A DNA stretch of 64,000 nucleotides from CBDDLD01 sp965250025 (GCA_965250025.1 OZ252283.1:124001-188000); one strand, 5' to 3'; positions 17,820 to 27,028 are shown, counted from the first letter of the stretch. Program-made: numbers and translations. Notes: generated by a model not told the origin, from the letters alone.

Positions 17820-20800
17820 TTATTCTTCCTCGTTCTCAGGTTCAATAGCGTTATCTGTGCTATCATTCAATAGCATATCGATATCTACTTCATCAGGATC
17901 GGGAGCTAATTCTTCCCCGGCTAAAGCATTAAACAATTCAAGGTATTCGTTAAATGTTTTGGTAGCATCAAGCGCATAATCTTCATCGTAGATGACAACA
18001 AGATCAACTAAAGCTCTGTATCGTTGTATGTCGGTATATATCTCTTCAATATATCTGTTTTGGTTATTGAGCTCTAAACCGCTGTAGAATGTTAAGTTCT
18101 CCTGATATTTTTTGGCAACGTCTTTAAAGAGTTTTCTTCCTTTTTCAGGTTTGTCAATTTCATAATACGCACTTATGTATGGCTCTAGTAGCGTGTAATA
18201 TGCAAAAGTATTTACCGGCATTTTTTCCATAGCCAGATCCGCTATTTCTTCGGCTTTATCAAATTGCTTTTCATTGATTAGCTGTTCTATAAGACGTGCA
18301 AGGTTACCGCGATAGGTAATCCCATTTTTACGGGTTTCGGTATCGTGGTAAATGTCTTCGCCACTACCACCCCAGTCCCAGGATTTTACCAAATCGTACA
18401 TCACGTCCGTATCTACTCGTCCCATATCAAAAGGATTGGCTCTGTCAACTTTTGTTTTTATAGGCACCAATTTATAACACAGACCGTCGAGCTGTAAATA
18501 GTCTTTCATCCATATATAATCTTCATCAGAAAAGGCCCCGCCGGAAAAATAAATTGGACGTTCCCAATTATTATTTGCAATAACATCGAGCATCAATAAT
18601 CGGTTCTTGTAAATAGCGCTGCTGGTAATTTCCACATCCAGATAAGGTAGAATTTTATCAGCATCTTTTGCGGGAACGATACCATTTTTAAGTACTGCTT
18701 CCTTATCTACAGGCACTCTAATGTGTCTTGTAGGGAAATAATTAGAGTTTAACAACGTTGAAGGATAACCTCTAGGGTCTTCACCTTGCCGTTCAACGAC
18801 AAACTTTAACTTTGTTGAAGGTTTGTCACTGGTAATGAATTCTAAGAAGTCTTTAATAGGAATTGTATCTCGGACAATCTCTCTTCTCATGATATAGTCG
18901 CGGGTACCGTAGCGGTATTGCTTGTGTGTGAGTTGAGATGGTATGGGATCACTTTCATAAGCTTTACGCTTCATTTGGTCAATGTACCAATCGGTTTGGA
19001 AAAGACTGGTGTTAACCACACGGACATCGGTACGAACGCCTTCAATTTCCTGTAAATACCAAAGCGGGAAAGAATCGTTATCCCCAATAGTAAACAGTAT
19101 GGCATTTGGCGCACAGGATTCGAGATATTTTCTGGCCATGGCATTAGCAGTATACTTGCCCGATCGATCATGATCATCCCAGTTATTAGCGGCTAAGATT
19201 CCCGGTACAATAATAAGACATGCTAACGTAATTCCGGGAGCTAATAATTTGGATTTTAAATGTGCTTTTAAAGCATTGTAAATGGCATATACTCCAAAAC
19301 CGATCCAGATGGCAAATACATAAAAAGATCCAACCACGGAGTAGTCACGTTCTCTAGGCTCAAAAGGTCTGACATTGGTGTAAAACTGAATGGCTAATCC
19401 TGTCATTAAGAAAAAGACCAGCATTACCCAGAATCGTTTTTTGTCGGTATTGAGCAAAAAGAAAAATCCAATAAGTCCTAGTATGAATGGTAAAAAGTAA
19501 TAGGTATTTCTGGCCTTATTATTTTTAACATCACTCGGAAGGTTGTCTTGTGAGTAGCCAAGGTGCAATTCGTCGATAGGTTTTATTCCCGAAATCCAGT
19601 TGCCATTAAAGTCATCATACCTGCCCTGAATATCATTTTGCCGCCCTACAAAATTCCACATAAAGTATCGCCAGTACATGTACCCAAACTGATACTGGAA
19701 CATGTAAGAGACGTTATCTCCAAATGAAGGTTTTTCGATATCCAAATAGGCTTGTCCGTAGGTGCGCAAAAACTGATCGTAATCTTCATAATCGATCTGC
19801 CCCTGTGCTATACGCATTCTGAAATCATTGATTATGGCTACGAGTTCTTTTTCGCCCTGATATTCGGGTTTTAATCTGAAATTGATCAAGCCTGTAAACA
19901 TCATGTAATTTTCGGCATGTTCACTACTCCACATTCTAGGGAGCAAGGCAGCGTGTTCAGAATTATAATTTTGTTTGGCATTTTTCCAATCGTTGATCAC
20001 CTCATATTCGCCCGTTTCATAATTCTTTTCGTAATTCTTCTTATCGTCAACAAACGGCTTGTTTTCATCGGCTCCGGAATAGATTTCGGTAAATTGAGGA
20101 CCGTAGAACAGGTGCGTCTCAGGATATTGTTCGAGGTTATAATAGGCCAGTAATTCTCTGGCATCGGAAGGGTCATTTTCATTAATGATTACATTGGCAT
20201 TGGCACGAATAGGCAACATCATCCAAGAAGAGAATCCAATAAAAATAAACATTAAGCATAACACTAAAGTATTGGCTTGATACATGTGTTTTTTACGGGT
20301 GTATTTTAAACCGTAATAAAACAATCCAATAACCATAAGTCCGGTAATAATGGTACCGGAATTGAATGGTAAACCAAGACTATTAACAAAAAACACTTCG
20401 AGGTATCCAAACAGTTTTAAGGTTGATGGGAGTAAGAGTTTAAAGATAAAAAGGAGTATGGCAGCAGAAACGACATTAGCAATAATGAAGTTTTGAATGG
20501 TTATGTTTTTGTAGTTCTTAAAATAATATATGAGCCCAATTGCAGGGATGGTAAGTAAGCCCATGAAGTGTACACCAAAAGATAACCCAATAACAAAAGC
20601 GATAAGAATTAGCCATCGGTTGCCTCTGGGTTTGTTCATGTCTTCTTCCCAACGTAATGCTAAATAGAACATGATTGCCATAATCAGTGTTGCCATGGCA
20701 TATACTTCGGTCTCCACCGCATTGAACCAAAACGAATCGGTAAAAGTAAAAGCTAAACTTCCTACAATACCACTGCCTAGAATGGCAATGCCTTTATTGG

Positions 20801-21149
20801 TTTGGTCTTTATCGTCACTATTATAACCCACCAATTTTCTGAGTAAAATAGTGATGGTCCAAAACATGAATAATATCGTAAAAGCACTTGCAGCAGCACT
20901 CATCATATTGAGCATCATACCAACCTGAGCGGGTTCGGTAGCGAAAATAGAAAAGAAAGCACCCATCATCTGAAACAGAGGTGCTCCTGGAGGGTGGCCG
21001 ACCTGTAATTTGGAGGAGGTTAAAATATATTCACCGGCATCCCAAAAACTAACGGTAGGTTCAATAGTCATTGCATAAACAATAAATGCAATAGTGAATA
21101 CGGACCACCCTAGTATGGTATTCCATTTTTTAAAGTTAAAACTTCCCAT
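17820..21149 (-). CDS. Large DUF2723 membrane protein, predicted GT-C glycosyltransferase
   Basis: 1109 residues. The N-terminal ~310 residues are a DUF2723 domain with many membrane helices and an acidic loop after the first helix (SFWDAGEYILTSSKLQVGHPPGAP), the pattern of GT-C transferases such as protein O-mannosyltransferases. More membrane helices occur at about 520-660, followed by a long soluble part (about 670-1000) and an alpha-helical repeat-like tail ending in an acidic stretch (PENEEE). The family is almost confined to Bacteroidota and relatives. A role in transferring a lipid-linked sugar to proteins or envelope glycans is inferred from the fold. It heads a two-gene unit with the NodB deacetylase. 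Confidence 0.88.
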   Translation of the reverse strand: MGSFNFKKWNTILGWSVFTIAFIVYAMTIEPTVSFWDAGEYILTSSKLQVGHPPGAPLFQMMGAFFSIFATEPAQVGMMLNMMSAAASAFTILFMFWTITILLRKLVGYNSDDKDQTNKGIAILGSGIVGSLAFTFTDSFWFNAVETEVYAMATLIMAIMFYLALRWEEDMNKPRGNRWLILIAFVIGLSFGVHFMGLLTIPAIGLIYYFKNYKNITIQNFIIANVVSAAILLFIFKLLLPSTLKLFGYLEVFFVNSLGLPFNSGTIITGLMVIGLFYYGLKYTRKKHMYQANTLVLCLMFIFIGFSSWMMLPIRANANVIINENDPSDARELLAYYNLEQYPETHLFYGPQFTEIYSGADENKPFVDDKKNYEKNYETGEYEVINDWKNAKQNYNSEHAALLPRMWSSEHAENYMMFTGLINFRLKPEYQGEKELVAIINDFRMRIAQGQIDYEDYDQFLRTYGQAYLDIEKPSFGDNVSYMFQYQFGYMYWRYFMWNFVGRQNDIQGRYDDFNGNWISGIKPIDELHLGYSQDNLPSDVKNNKARNTYYFLPFILGLIGFFFLLNTDKKRFWVMLVFFLMTGLAIQFYTNVRPFEPRERDYSVVGSFYVFAIWIGFGVYAIYNALKAHLKSKLLAPGITLACLIIVPGILAANNWDDHDRSGKYTANAMARKYLESCAPNAILFTIGDNDSFPLWYLQEIEGVRTDVRVVNTSLFQTDWYIDQMKRKAYESDPIPSQLTHKQYRYGTRDYIMRREIVRDTIPIKDFLEFITSDKPSTKLKFVVERQGEDPRGYPSTLLNSNYFPTRHIRVPVDKEAVLKNGIVPAKDADKILPYLDVEITSSAIYKNRLLMLDVIANNNWERPIYFSGGAFSDEDYIWMKDYLQLDGLCYKLVPIKTKVDRANPFDMGRVDTDVMYDLVKSWDWGGSGEDIYHDTETRKNGITYRGNLARLIEQLINEKQFDKAEEIADLAMEKMPVNTFAYYTLLEPYISAYYEIDKPEKGRKLFKDVAKKYQENLTFYSGLELNNQNRYIEEIYTDIQRYRALVDLVVIYDEDYALDATKTFNEYLELFNALAGEELAPDPDEVDIDMLLNDSTDNAIEPENEEE

Positions 21150-21252
21150 AATACTCTCTGCTTTTGATGCTGGCGAATTTACTAATAATTACAATATAGG
21201 TTAAGATTTTTAAGTTAACGTTAAGGAAATCGGATTATTTTTTGTTGTTTTT

Positions 21253-21283
21253 TTTGTCCAAGTGAAACTTTGTTATAAATTTG
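21253..21283 (+). promoter_or_regulatory. Bacteroidota-type promoter of tRNA-Gln
   Basis: TTTG at 21253-21256 and TAAATTTG at 21276-21283 with a 19-bp spacer match the -33/-7 consensus (TTTG, TANNTTTG). Transcription would start near 21290, about 12 bp before the mature tRNA. Confidence 0.75.
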
Positions 21284-21301
21284 CATCCTCATTTAAGGTA
21301 A

Positions 21302-21374
21302 TGGCCTATGGTGTAACTGGCAACACGTCTGGTTTTGGTCCAGAAGAGTCTAGGTTCGAGCCCTAGTAGGCCAA
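21302..21374 (+). tRNA. tRNA-Gln (anticodon TTG)
   Basis: Acceptor TGGCCTA pairs perfectly with TAGGCCA (21367-21373), with discriminator A at 21374. The anticodon stem TCTGG/CCAGA encloses TTTTGGT, giving anticodon TTG. The T arm is CTAGG-TTCGAGC-CCTAG. The U1-A72 end is typical of glutamine tRNAs. CCA is not encoded. It lies at the boundary between core genes and the accessory stretch that starts at 21.5 kb, a common place for island integration, although no integrase or repeated tRNA end was found. Confidence 0.97.
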
Positions 21375-21378
21375 CTTC

Positions 21379-21414
21379 AAAACCCTTGAAAGCAAAAGCT
21401 TTTAAGGGTTTTTT
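21379..21414 (+). terminator. Rho-independent terminator after tRNA-Gln
   Basis: AAAACCCTT (21379-21387) pairs with AAGGGTTTT (21404-21412), and the loop contains a nested AAAGC/GCTTT. A T-rich tail follows. It starts 5 bp past the tRNA. Confidence 0.85.
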
Positions 21415-21523
21415 ATTTCTAATAATTAGCTGCAGCTGAAATTGTATATAAATTAAAGGCAATTGGCTGTGATGGGTCGTTAGGTCTGAGACATCAATGG
21501 TAAATTGATTACAGTTGTTCTAG

Positions 21524-21955
21524 TTAGTCCGTAAATTTAAAATTAATCTTTGACCTATTAGGAAGATCCTTTGTTTGTTCCGCTAAGCTTCCGGAGAATA
21601 AGATTAGCTCCCGGAAGGGAGCAGTTCCATAATTTTTTAATTCATATTTCCCACCAATCAAAGCTGGTATTTTGAGGCAATATTTAGAATCACCGGTTAA
21701 CTCTCCCATTTTTGATTTTGCAGACTCAATTATTTTGGTCATATGCCAATCTTCTAAGAATTCTGAATCATTCCATAGATTATTATAATCTGAATCATTT
21801 TGAGCGATCATTTTGCATGTTACTTCCTCAGGACAGATTCGCCAATATTGATGTTTGGCTGATTTTAAAATCACATTTCCAAAATCATTAATCTCGATGA
21901 TTTTCTTTGCACGAAACCCTTTCCAACCCCATGCGCTATTTATATCATCAATCAT
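21524..21955 (-). CDS. DUF1851 / Tdi1-type immunity-like protein
   Basis: 143 residues that match the family called T6SS immunity protein Tdi1, C-terminal (DUF1851). Recognisable parts are INSAWGWKGF at the N-terminus, IIEINDFGNVILKS, YWRICPEEVTCKMI, LWNDSEFLEDWHM, KYCLKIPALIGGKYE and the C-terminal FSGSLAEQTKDLP. Family members protect against a cognate nuclease-type toxin or occur as orphan immunity genes. No toxin or type VI gene is nearby, so it is best seen as an orphan, possibly carried for defence against neighbours. Flanked on its 5' side by a cassette-like intergenic element. Confidence 0.85.
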   Translation of the reverse strand: MIDDINSAWGWKGFRAKKIIEINDFGNVILKSAKHQYWRICPEEVTCKMIAQNDSDYNNLWNDSEFLEDWHMTKIIESAKSKMGELTGDSKYCLKIPALIGGKYELKNYGTAPFRELILFSGSLAEQTKDLPNRSKINFKFTD

Positions 21956-21970
21956 AATTTGTTAGATTAG

Positions 21971-22103
21971 GTACAACGGTTTTGTGTATGATTAGTTGCT
22001 TAATTAAGCAGCCAAGTTAGTAAACTAATCATAGATAGAAAATTCTAGCGAAACTTTCGTAAGTCATATGTGGTCAGTTAATTAGCTATATACGGTGTTG
22101 GTG
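21971..22103. repeat. Cassette-like intergenic element 1
   Basis: The right edge of the DUF1851 gene is followed by GTACAACGGTTTTGTGTATG (21971-21990). The left edge of the next gene is preceded by GCTATATACGGTGTTGGTG (22085-22103). The first sequence recurs as TGCAACGGTTCTGTGTATGG (22721) and TGCATAACGG (24781). The two ends are imperfect inverted copies. No ORF. Confidence 0.55.
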
Positions 22104-22115
22104 AGTCGTTATTTT

Positions 22116-22694
22116 TTAATCCCAATAGTTCTCTATTAAATGATATATAATTCCGTTGTCAATATTGATTGCTAGATAATTTGCATTTGGATATTTATTG
22201 CAACGATAAAACTCAATATTCTCAATAGTTTCAATTTCGTAAAAGAATGAAATTTCTTTTTTAAATTCAGGCATTTCACGCTCAATAAATTCCAAATTCT
22301 TTTTTATGTCACTTCCGTCAGTCTTTTTGGTTTCTGAGTCGGATACATTAAATTGTTTAGTTTCTAAATCTGATAGAAACTCAATCATTTCTGTTTTATT
22401 TGATTTGTATTTAAAATAACAGGAATAAAAATTTGGAGAAAAGTTTATTCGCACACTTTTCATTTTGTCCATTTCTGGAATGTTTTCATCGGAATATATA
22501 TCGATTAAACTTACTTTTTCAGTCGATGAAAATGAGTTGAAAGCAAAAGTTACTGATTTTTTCCAAGCTTTTTTTGAAACATCAGCAATTTCGGTTTTTG
22601 ATTTTTCAATCAATTCCTTTCCCTTGTTTTTAGCTCTTTGACAAGAACAAAGAATAATTAAAATCGTGAATATTATTTTTATGTGCGTTTTCAT
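22116..22694 (-). CDS. Hypothetical lipoprotein
   Basis: 192 residues with a lipoprotein signal ending at Cys-19 (IILCSC). The segment after the Cys is a charged, Lys/Glu-rich helix (about 20-45). The rest is a soluble mixed domain with aromatic residues (NFYSCYFKYKSNK, IEFYRCNKYPNANYLAINIDNGIIYHLIENYWD). No known domain was recognised. It is a lone gene in the cassette-like array with elements on both sides. It is likely an outer-membrane-attached periplasmic protein, and nothing points to a specific job. Confidence 0.7.
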   Translation of the reverse strand: MKTHIKIIFTILIILCSCQRAKNKGKELIEKSKTEIADVSKKAWKKSVTFAFNSFSSTEKVSLIDIYSDENIPEMDKMKSVRINFSPNFYSCYFKYKSNKTEMIEFLSDLETKQFNVSDSETKKTDGSDIKKNLEFIEREMPEFKKEISFFYEIETIENIEFYRCNKYPNANYLAINIDNGIIYHLIENYWD

Positions 22695-22720
22695 TTAATG
22701 TTTGTCCTAGTCGAATTGGT

Positions 22721-22854
22721 TGCAACGGTTCTGTGTATGGCTCATTGCTGAAAATCAACTATGATTTTCTACCGTAACCGAAAGATAGCAAATTACTATG
22801 CCAGTTCGTTGTACTCCTGTCATCTGTAATGGACTATAGATATTGTTGTAACAC
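22721..22854. repeat. Cassette-like intergenic element 2
   Basis: Begins TGCAACGGTTCTGTGTATGG and ends CTATAGATATTGTTGTAACAC (22834-22854). It lies just upstream (minus strand) of the lipoprotein gene, and a gene remnant follows on its other side. Start and end resemble those of element 1. Confidence 0.5.
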
Positions 22855-22949
22855 ATTATTTTTTTAGTGTTTGTGCAACTAATTTAGTAAATAAAAACAA
22901 AAGAAAGAAAATTCTTACTTTTATTATAAATTGACACTAGCTAAAGCAA

Positions 22950-23060
22950 TTAGTTAGACACTTTGCTATAATGTGTCTTTTTAATTATTAAATATTCTTT
23001 TTCAGTTTTATTATCAAGAGTTGGAATAGCAAATTCTTTGGAACCACTTTTCAAGCTACA
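22950..23060 (-). pseudogene. 3' remnant of an unknown gene
   Basis: A reading frame without a start codon gives a protein-like C-terminus on the minus strand (SGSKEFAIPTLDNKTEKEY, then LIIKKTHYSKVSN and a stop at 22950-22952). The frame is open back to 23087, but the part beyond 23059 belongs to a repeated element. It is probably the tail of a gene whose 5' part was lost. The 442-bp gap between the lipoprotein and CPBP genes holds only this remnant and the two elements. Confidence 0.45.
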
Positions 23061-23136
23061 ATAGACCTTAGTTAAATAAAAAACGATTTAAGTTATTACT
23101 CAAACCGCTATCTGTTACTTATACATTGTGTTGTAA
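23059..23136. repeat. Half cassette-like element, copy of 24838-24914
   Basis: About 78 bp aligns with 24838-24914 with a single 1-bp gap. Shared blocks include AAAAAACG and CAAACCGCTAT (23101-23111 and 24881-24891). It lies immediately downstream of the CPBP stop codon, as the second copy lies downstream of the DUF5694 side. Confidence 0.6.
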
Positions 23137-23916
23137 CTAGTTTTTTTTCATCCATATGGTGCTTCTATTTATTTCAAGTTTTTGACCTTTTCTCTTTTTG
23201 TATATAATCGTTAAAACTATGATGAGTATGACTGTTAAAACTCTAAATATATTGGCATAAACCCCTCCTAATGCATTTTCTCCGGCAGAAAACAACATCC
23301 AAAATAAATTCATAAATAAATGAAGAAAGATTGGTACCCATAAATTATTTTTCCATTCAATATATGCCCAAGCAAATAAAATTGCTCCTAAAAATGTAGC
23401 AGCAAATATTCCTATTAATGTTAATAAATCTTGACTTTGATATAAATGAAAGGAAGCGAAAATGAGAGCTCCATATAGAATAGAAGGAATGAAACCTATT
23501 TTTGTAAATCGATATATTTGTCCGAAAAGAATTCCTCTAAAAAATAGTTCCTCAATAAAACCAGCAATTATTGCTCCTCGAAAAATTTCATTCCAGGTTA
23601 TTGTAGAATCATAGCTAAAGACAATAGAATACCCTATGAGCATTGGCGAGGTACAAATTAAAGAAAATAAACTTCCCTTGGCGATTGATTTGTTTAATCC
23701 AAGGCTTTCAAAAAATAGTTTGGGTTTATTTATGACTAAAACACCAATAAATAATGGAAGACCAATAAATAAGAGTGTTAAAAAATAACCCAATTCATTG
23801 TTATTAACTACATCACTTATTAAACCTTTTAGGTCCTTAAAAAATAATTTATTTAGTATATAATAACCCCCTACGGATAGCGCTATTGTAATTAATACTT
23901 TATATGTTTTGCTCAT
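23137..23916 (-). CDS. CPBP-family intramembrane metalloprotease
   Basis: 259 residues with about eight hydrophobic helices. The CPBP (CAAX protease and bacteriocin-processing, Abi) motifs are all present: motif 1 EELFFRG (EExxxR), motif 2 FASFH (FxxxH) and motif 3 HLFMN (HxxxN). Bacterial members cleave peptides in the membrane, and some give immunity to bacteriocins. As a lone cassette gene with no peptide partner beside it, an immunity-type role is possible but unproven. The stop codon abuts a repeated element. Confidence 0.88.
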   Translation of the reverse strand: MSKTYKVLITIALSVGGYYILNKLFFKDLKGLISDVVNNNELGYFLTLLFIGLPLFIGVLVINKPKLFFESLGLNKSIAKGSLFSLICTSPMLIGYSIVFSYDSTITWNEIFRGAIIAGFIEELFFRGILFGQIYRFTKIGFIPSILYGALIFASFHLYQSQDLLTLIGIFAATFLGAILFAWAYIEWKNNLWVPIFLHLFMNLFWMLFSAGENALGGVYANIFRVLTVILIIVLTIIYKKRKGQKLEINRSTIWMKKN

Positions 23917-23930
23917 TTTTGCGATTTTAA

Positions 23931-24043
23931 TTGGCTACAATGGCCTCGGCTATGATTCCACTATAACCATAAATTTAGCAAAAAAGGTTTGAATTTCGTC
24001 TAGGAATTCAGTCGCAATGCGCTAAACAGTTATTGGTTGTAAG
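23931..24043. repeat. Cassette-like intergenic element 3
   Basis: Begins TTGGCTACAATGGCCTCGGC and ends GCTAAACAGTTATTGGTTGT. Its last 53 bp (23991-24043) align with 29376-29427, sharing AATTTCG, TAGGAATT and GCAATG. Its opening TACAATGGCCT resembles TACAATGACCT at 27031-27041 in the gap before the T9SS gene. The element fills almost the whole gap between two minus-strand genes. Confidence 0.55.
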
Positions 24044-24045
24044 TT

Positions 24046-24744
24046 TTATTTATCGGTTACTTTAAATCCTCCAGCTCTATTTTTAAATTCCTCTTCGCTG
24101 ATTATTTCACCACTATTTGGTTTATTAATTTCCAATTCCTGTTTATGCCAAGTTATTTTTTCCAATTTAAATTTTACAATATTACTCTCACATTGTATTA
24201 CCAATCCAGGTAGACCGTGAAATCTTTCGGGCCCAAAACTGAATGGTATTTCAGGACAAAACCAAGCTATAAACTCAGGGGCCTTTGTTAACTCAGCACC
24301 ATCGGCTTTCGCTCTTTTTTGAATTGCTTTTTTACACAAATAACCATTAATTAATTTGGGTTCTTCATTTGAAATTTCCCATTCAATGGGGGCTTTTGAA
24401 ATAATTACAGGGTAATCAAGAACACGTGTTTCACTCAAGAACTCCTTGTGTTCTTGATTGTAATAAATAAGGTTATCACTTCCTCCAAATATTCTAGCAA
24501 AATTAGGTAATCCATACATTTTAGAAATGTCAAAATCTAAGTAGTAATTAGATTCTTTTGAATTGAAATTCAATGTAGCGGAAACAGAATTACTACGCTC
24601 AATCATTTCCTTTACGAATTTGCTAGAAACATTATGTATTGAATCTTTGTTCAAATTTATTTTGTAAATCACAGTTGCGGAATTCGTTTGCGCAATTATA
24701 AATTGAAATAGAAAAATCAAGATTATTGTCAATAGTTTTTTCAT
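24046..24744 (-). CDS. GLPGLI family secreted protein
   Basis: 232 residues. A signal peptide (MKKLLTIILIFLFQFIIA before QTN) is followed by the TIGR01200/GLPGLI pattern: an ATVIYKINLN opening, YYLDFDISKMYGLP, W-x-I-S-N-E and the name-giving GLPGLVIQ within FGPERFHGLPGLVIQCE. The family is Bacteroidota-specific and of unknown function. Some members sit beside TonB or metal-related genes, but this one is alone. The C-terminus ends at GGFKVTDK, slightly shorter than the average of the family (about 250-290). Confidence 0.88.
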   Translation of the reverse strand: MKKLLTIILIFLFQFIIAQTNSATVIYKINLNKDSIHNVSSKFVKEMIERSNSVSATLNFNSKESNYYLDFDISKMYGLPNFARIFGGSDNLIYYNQEHKEFLSETRVLDYPVIISKAPIEWEISNEEPKLINGYLCKKAIQKRAKADGAELTKAPEFIAWFCPEIPFSFGPERFHGLPGLVIQCESNIVKFKLEKITWHKQELEINKPNSGEIISEEEFKNRAGGFKVTDK

Positions 24745-24777
24745 CGTTTTTATTTATGATTGTGGATTTAATTTTAA

Positions 24778-24914
24778 TGTTGCATAACGGTTTTTTGTAT
24801 AAGCATAGCGGATTTATAACAATTACTTTTCAAATAGCAATATACTTTATTTAAACTAAAAAACGGTTCGAGTTCTCACCCAAACCGCTATTGCTTATTC
24901 ACACTATTACCACC
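24778..24914. repeat. Cassette-like intergenic element 4 (most complete)
   Basis: Begins GTTGCATAACGGTTTTTTGT and ends CACACTATTACCACC. Inside the ends, AAGCATAGCGG (24801-24811) is an inverted copy of CCGCTATTGCTT (24885-24896) with one extra base. The right half is a direct copy of 23059-23136. The element separates the GLPGLI gene from the DUF5694 gene, followed by ~107 bp of non-coding sequence. Confidence 0.6.
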
Positions 24915-25021
24915 AGCTTTTTATTCATTAGCTACAAGTTTTTAAATCATTCCATGATTTCTGAATATAATCATTATGAGATCTTTTTTTACTCATGAAA
25001 ATTCAGATTCATAGATAATCT

Positions 25022-26077
25022 TTAATCCCAAATGTTAATCAATTCTAGTCTTGGTAATTGTTTTAGATATTTTTCCAAAAAGGATTTATGTGAAGCACCA
25101 ATAATTACTAATATTCTTTTACCAGGATTTAGAGAAATAACCCTCACTATATTAGCCGAAATTTGAAGGTTACGCATTTCCCATAAATAGTATCTGGTTT
25201 TATCAGTTCCTAAGGGAAATTTAGTGTCAAGCCAAATTTGCCATTGCGCTTGAAAATCTTGTTTCATAAACTCACTACTATTTATATATCTATAATAGTT
25301 TATCAAGTTTTTATTTTTTATATCAGCTTTGAGAATTGAATTTCCTTTAGTAAAAACAGGTGATTGAGCGATATTCATAAATGATTGTTGATTATCCTGA
25401 AATTCTTGAACAAAATCAGGAGAGTACTTATAGAGTATTGCTTCATCCTGAAAGTTATCAATATATTCTATTTTTCTATGCTCTTCATTCTTTGCAATTT
25501 GCAGAGCAATTGTATAGTTTTCATTGTAACTTTTTACGTTTTCTTTTAATCCATTTATAAATTTTGTTGAAACTCTCGATTTCTGAAGTATTGATTTGTC
25601 TTTTATAAAATGTAAATGTAGTGCGGCTGTTACCGGATCTCCCAGTCCTAATGAATATTCAACCAGATTCATTCTATTTTGGTCACTCAAATGTTCTTTT
25701 TTGATTAACTGAAAAAATTTCTTTTCAATTTGCAAGAAGTTTAAATCTAATTCTGTCTGAACTGAATCGGCTATGCTAATTCGATCTCCTCCATAATAAT
25801 CTAGAACACTTTTAAAACTGACATCTCTTCTTGATCTGATATCATAAAGTAATTCTGAAGGCATATTTTCTATGCATACAGCATCAAAATCATATTCATT
25901 CAATTTATTTAATAAATCTTTAATCATTTCAGGTTTAAACCCTTCAATTTGATTTAAATGTGGGGTTCCGAGTATTAAAATTTCAGATTTGTTATTTAAA
26001 GATTGTGAATTAAGATCGAAACTGATAAAAGTTAAAATCAAAATGATAATTAATTGAGTTTTTTTTATGTGGTACAT
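25022..26077 (-). CDS. DUF5694-family secreted protein
   Basis: 351 residues. A signal peptide (about 1-24, ending near FDLNSQS) is followed by a TraB/PrgY-like opening, ILILGTPHLNQIEGFKPEMI, then YDFDAVCIENMPSELLYDIRSRR, and a C-terminal KRILVIIGASHKSFLEKYL. This GTPH...GxxH layout is that of DUF5694 and the wider Tiki/TraB/EreA-like superfamily, in which conserved His and Glu bind metal. Members are putative metallohydrolases. A hydrolytic role is inferred only. It is a lone gene in the accessory stretch. Confidence 0.82.
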   Translation of the reverse strand: MYHIKKTQLIIILILTFISFDLNSQSLNNKSEILILGTPHLNQIEGFKPEMIKDLLNKLNEYDFDAVCIENMPSELLYDIRSRRDVSFKSVLDYYGGDRISIADSVQTELDLNFLQIEKKFFQLIKKEHLSDQNRMNLVEYSLGLGDPVTAALHLHFIKDKSILQKSRVSTKFINGLKENVKSYNENYTIALQIAKNEEHRKIEYIDNFQDEAILYKYSPDFVQEFQDNQQSFMNIAQSPVFTKGNSILKADIKNKNLINYYRYINSSEFMKQDFQAQWQIWLDTKFPLGTDKTRYYLWEMRNLQISANIVRVISLNPGKRILVIIGASHKSFLEKYLKQLPRLELINIWD

Positions 26078-26361
26078 TTAAATGCTTTTTTATTACATAT
26101 TAAAAGACGATTAAATTTTAAGTATGGTTGCCCGAGTCCTTAAAAAAGGAAGTTTAATGCGAAATAATTTAATAGAATGCTTCTTTTTAGAGCAATTCTA
26201 AAAGCTCAAAAAAATAATAGAATTTGCGCATTTTAGCTTGTAATTAGCGCAGAGGAAATCCAGTTGAATCTGCAGACAAGAGCGAAGCGACTGGCATAGT
26301 AATTTTTAGAAGTAGGCGAGAACGGCGCCATTACTTATCGCTATTGTTGCTAATAGTTAAG
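26078..26361. other. 284-bp gap, degenerate cassette-like sequence
   Basis: No ORF. The end next to the following gene reads ACTTATCGCTATTGTTGCTA (26333-26352), similar to the CGCTATTGCTTATTC edge of element 4. It also holds a small CCTTAAAAAAGG palindrome (26138-26149). It may be an eroded element of the same family. Confidence 0.35.
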
Positions 26362-26979
26362 TCAATTCAAATTCTTAGAAAGGTGTTTTATGTAAGGTCT
26401 TAGTTCAGGATGTTTTATACGCACTTCATCTAAATAATCTCCCCAATATGGTAAAGCTTCAAAAATCAATGGGTTAGTATTTAGTTGTGTTTTTATATAT
26501 TTTTCTAAATTCTCTAAAGTATATGCTCCCATACTCCAATATCTAGAATTTCTGAGGTAATAATGGCACATATCTCTAACAAGTCTACACATTCTGTAAT
26601 ACATAAAATTCCCAGATTCAGGTTTTGGTTCGTCATCTGGGAGTAACATAGCAAAGTTTGCAAGTTTTTGACCTTTGTCCGAATTCCAATTTTCAAAATC
26701 ATTTGTAAATGTGTGTTTCAAAGTTGAATGTAAGACTAAGCCAGATACTGGTGATTTTATATCGGCAGTATGAGTTTTTGAATTAAAGGTTCTCGAAAAT
26801 ATGTTATTATCATAACTTCCTTTAATTTCAAATTGTCCAATTACATCTCCTCGATTAATCCATCGATATCTTAGCTTTTTATCGAAATCATTCATATGCC
26901 CACTATGGGTAAAAGGAGATAGATAGCCAGGTATTACGGCTACTTTTGAGCCAAATGATATTCCTTGAGGTATTTTCAT
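26362..26979 (-). CDS. Orphan protein with a biotinyl/lipoyl-like segment
   Basis: 205 residues, cytoplasmic, no family recognised. Residues about 35-85 resemble a biotinyl/lipoyl attachment fold: RWINRGDVIGQFEIKG, then a loop with SKTHTADIKSPVSGLVLHS, where SPVSGLV is the usual closing strand. The position of the modified Lys in such domains (MKM/DKA) is not clearly kept. The C-terminal half is rich in Tyr, Arg and Trp (NFMYYRMCRLVRDMCHYY, SRYWSMGAYTLENLEKY) and looks helical. It could be a single-gene accessory protein of unknown role. The similarity is weak and needs structure prediction. Confidence 0.6.
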   Translation of the reverse strand: MKIPQGISFGSKVAVIPGYLSPFTHSGHMNDFDKKLRYRWINRGDVIGQFEIKGSYDNNIFSRTFNSKTHTADIKSPVSGLVLHSTLKHTFTNDFENWNSDKGQKLANFAMLLPDDEPKPESGNFMYYRMCRLVRDMCHYYLRNSRYWSMGAYTLENLEKYIKTQLNTNPLIFEALPYWGDYLDEVRIKHPELRPYIKHLSKNLN

Positions 26980-27028
26980 TTATTATAAGAATTTAACTTC
27001 TTTATTATTATTTACAATGACCTGCTAA

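Noticed and set aside
21524..21955. Type VI secretion locus
   Set aside because: Only an immunity-type protein of the Tdi1/DUF1851 family is present. No structural T6SS gene or toxin gene occurs in the window.
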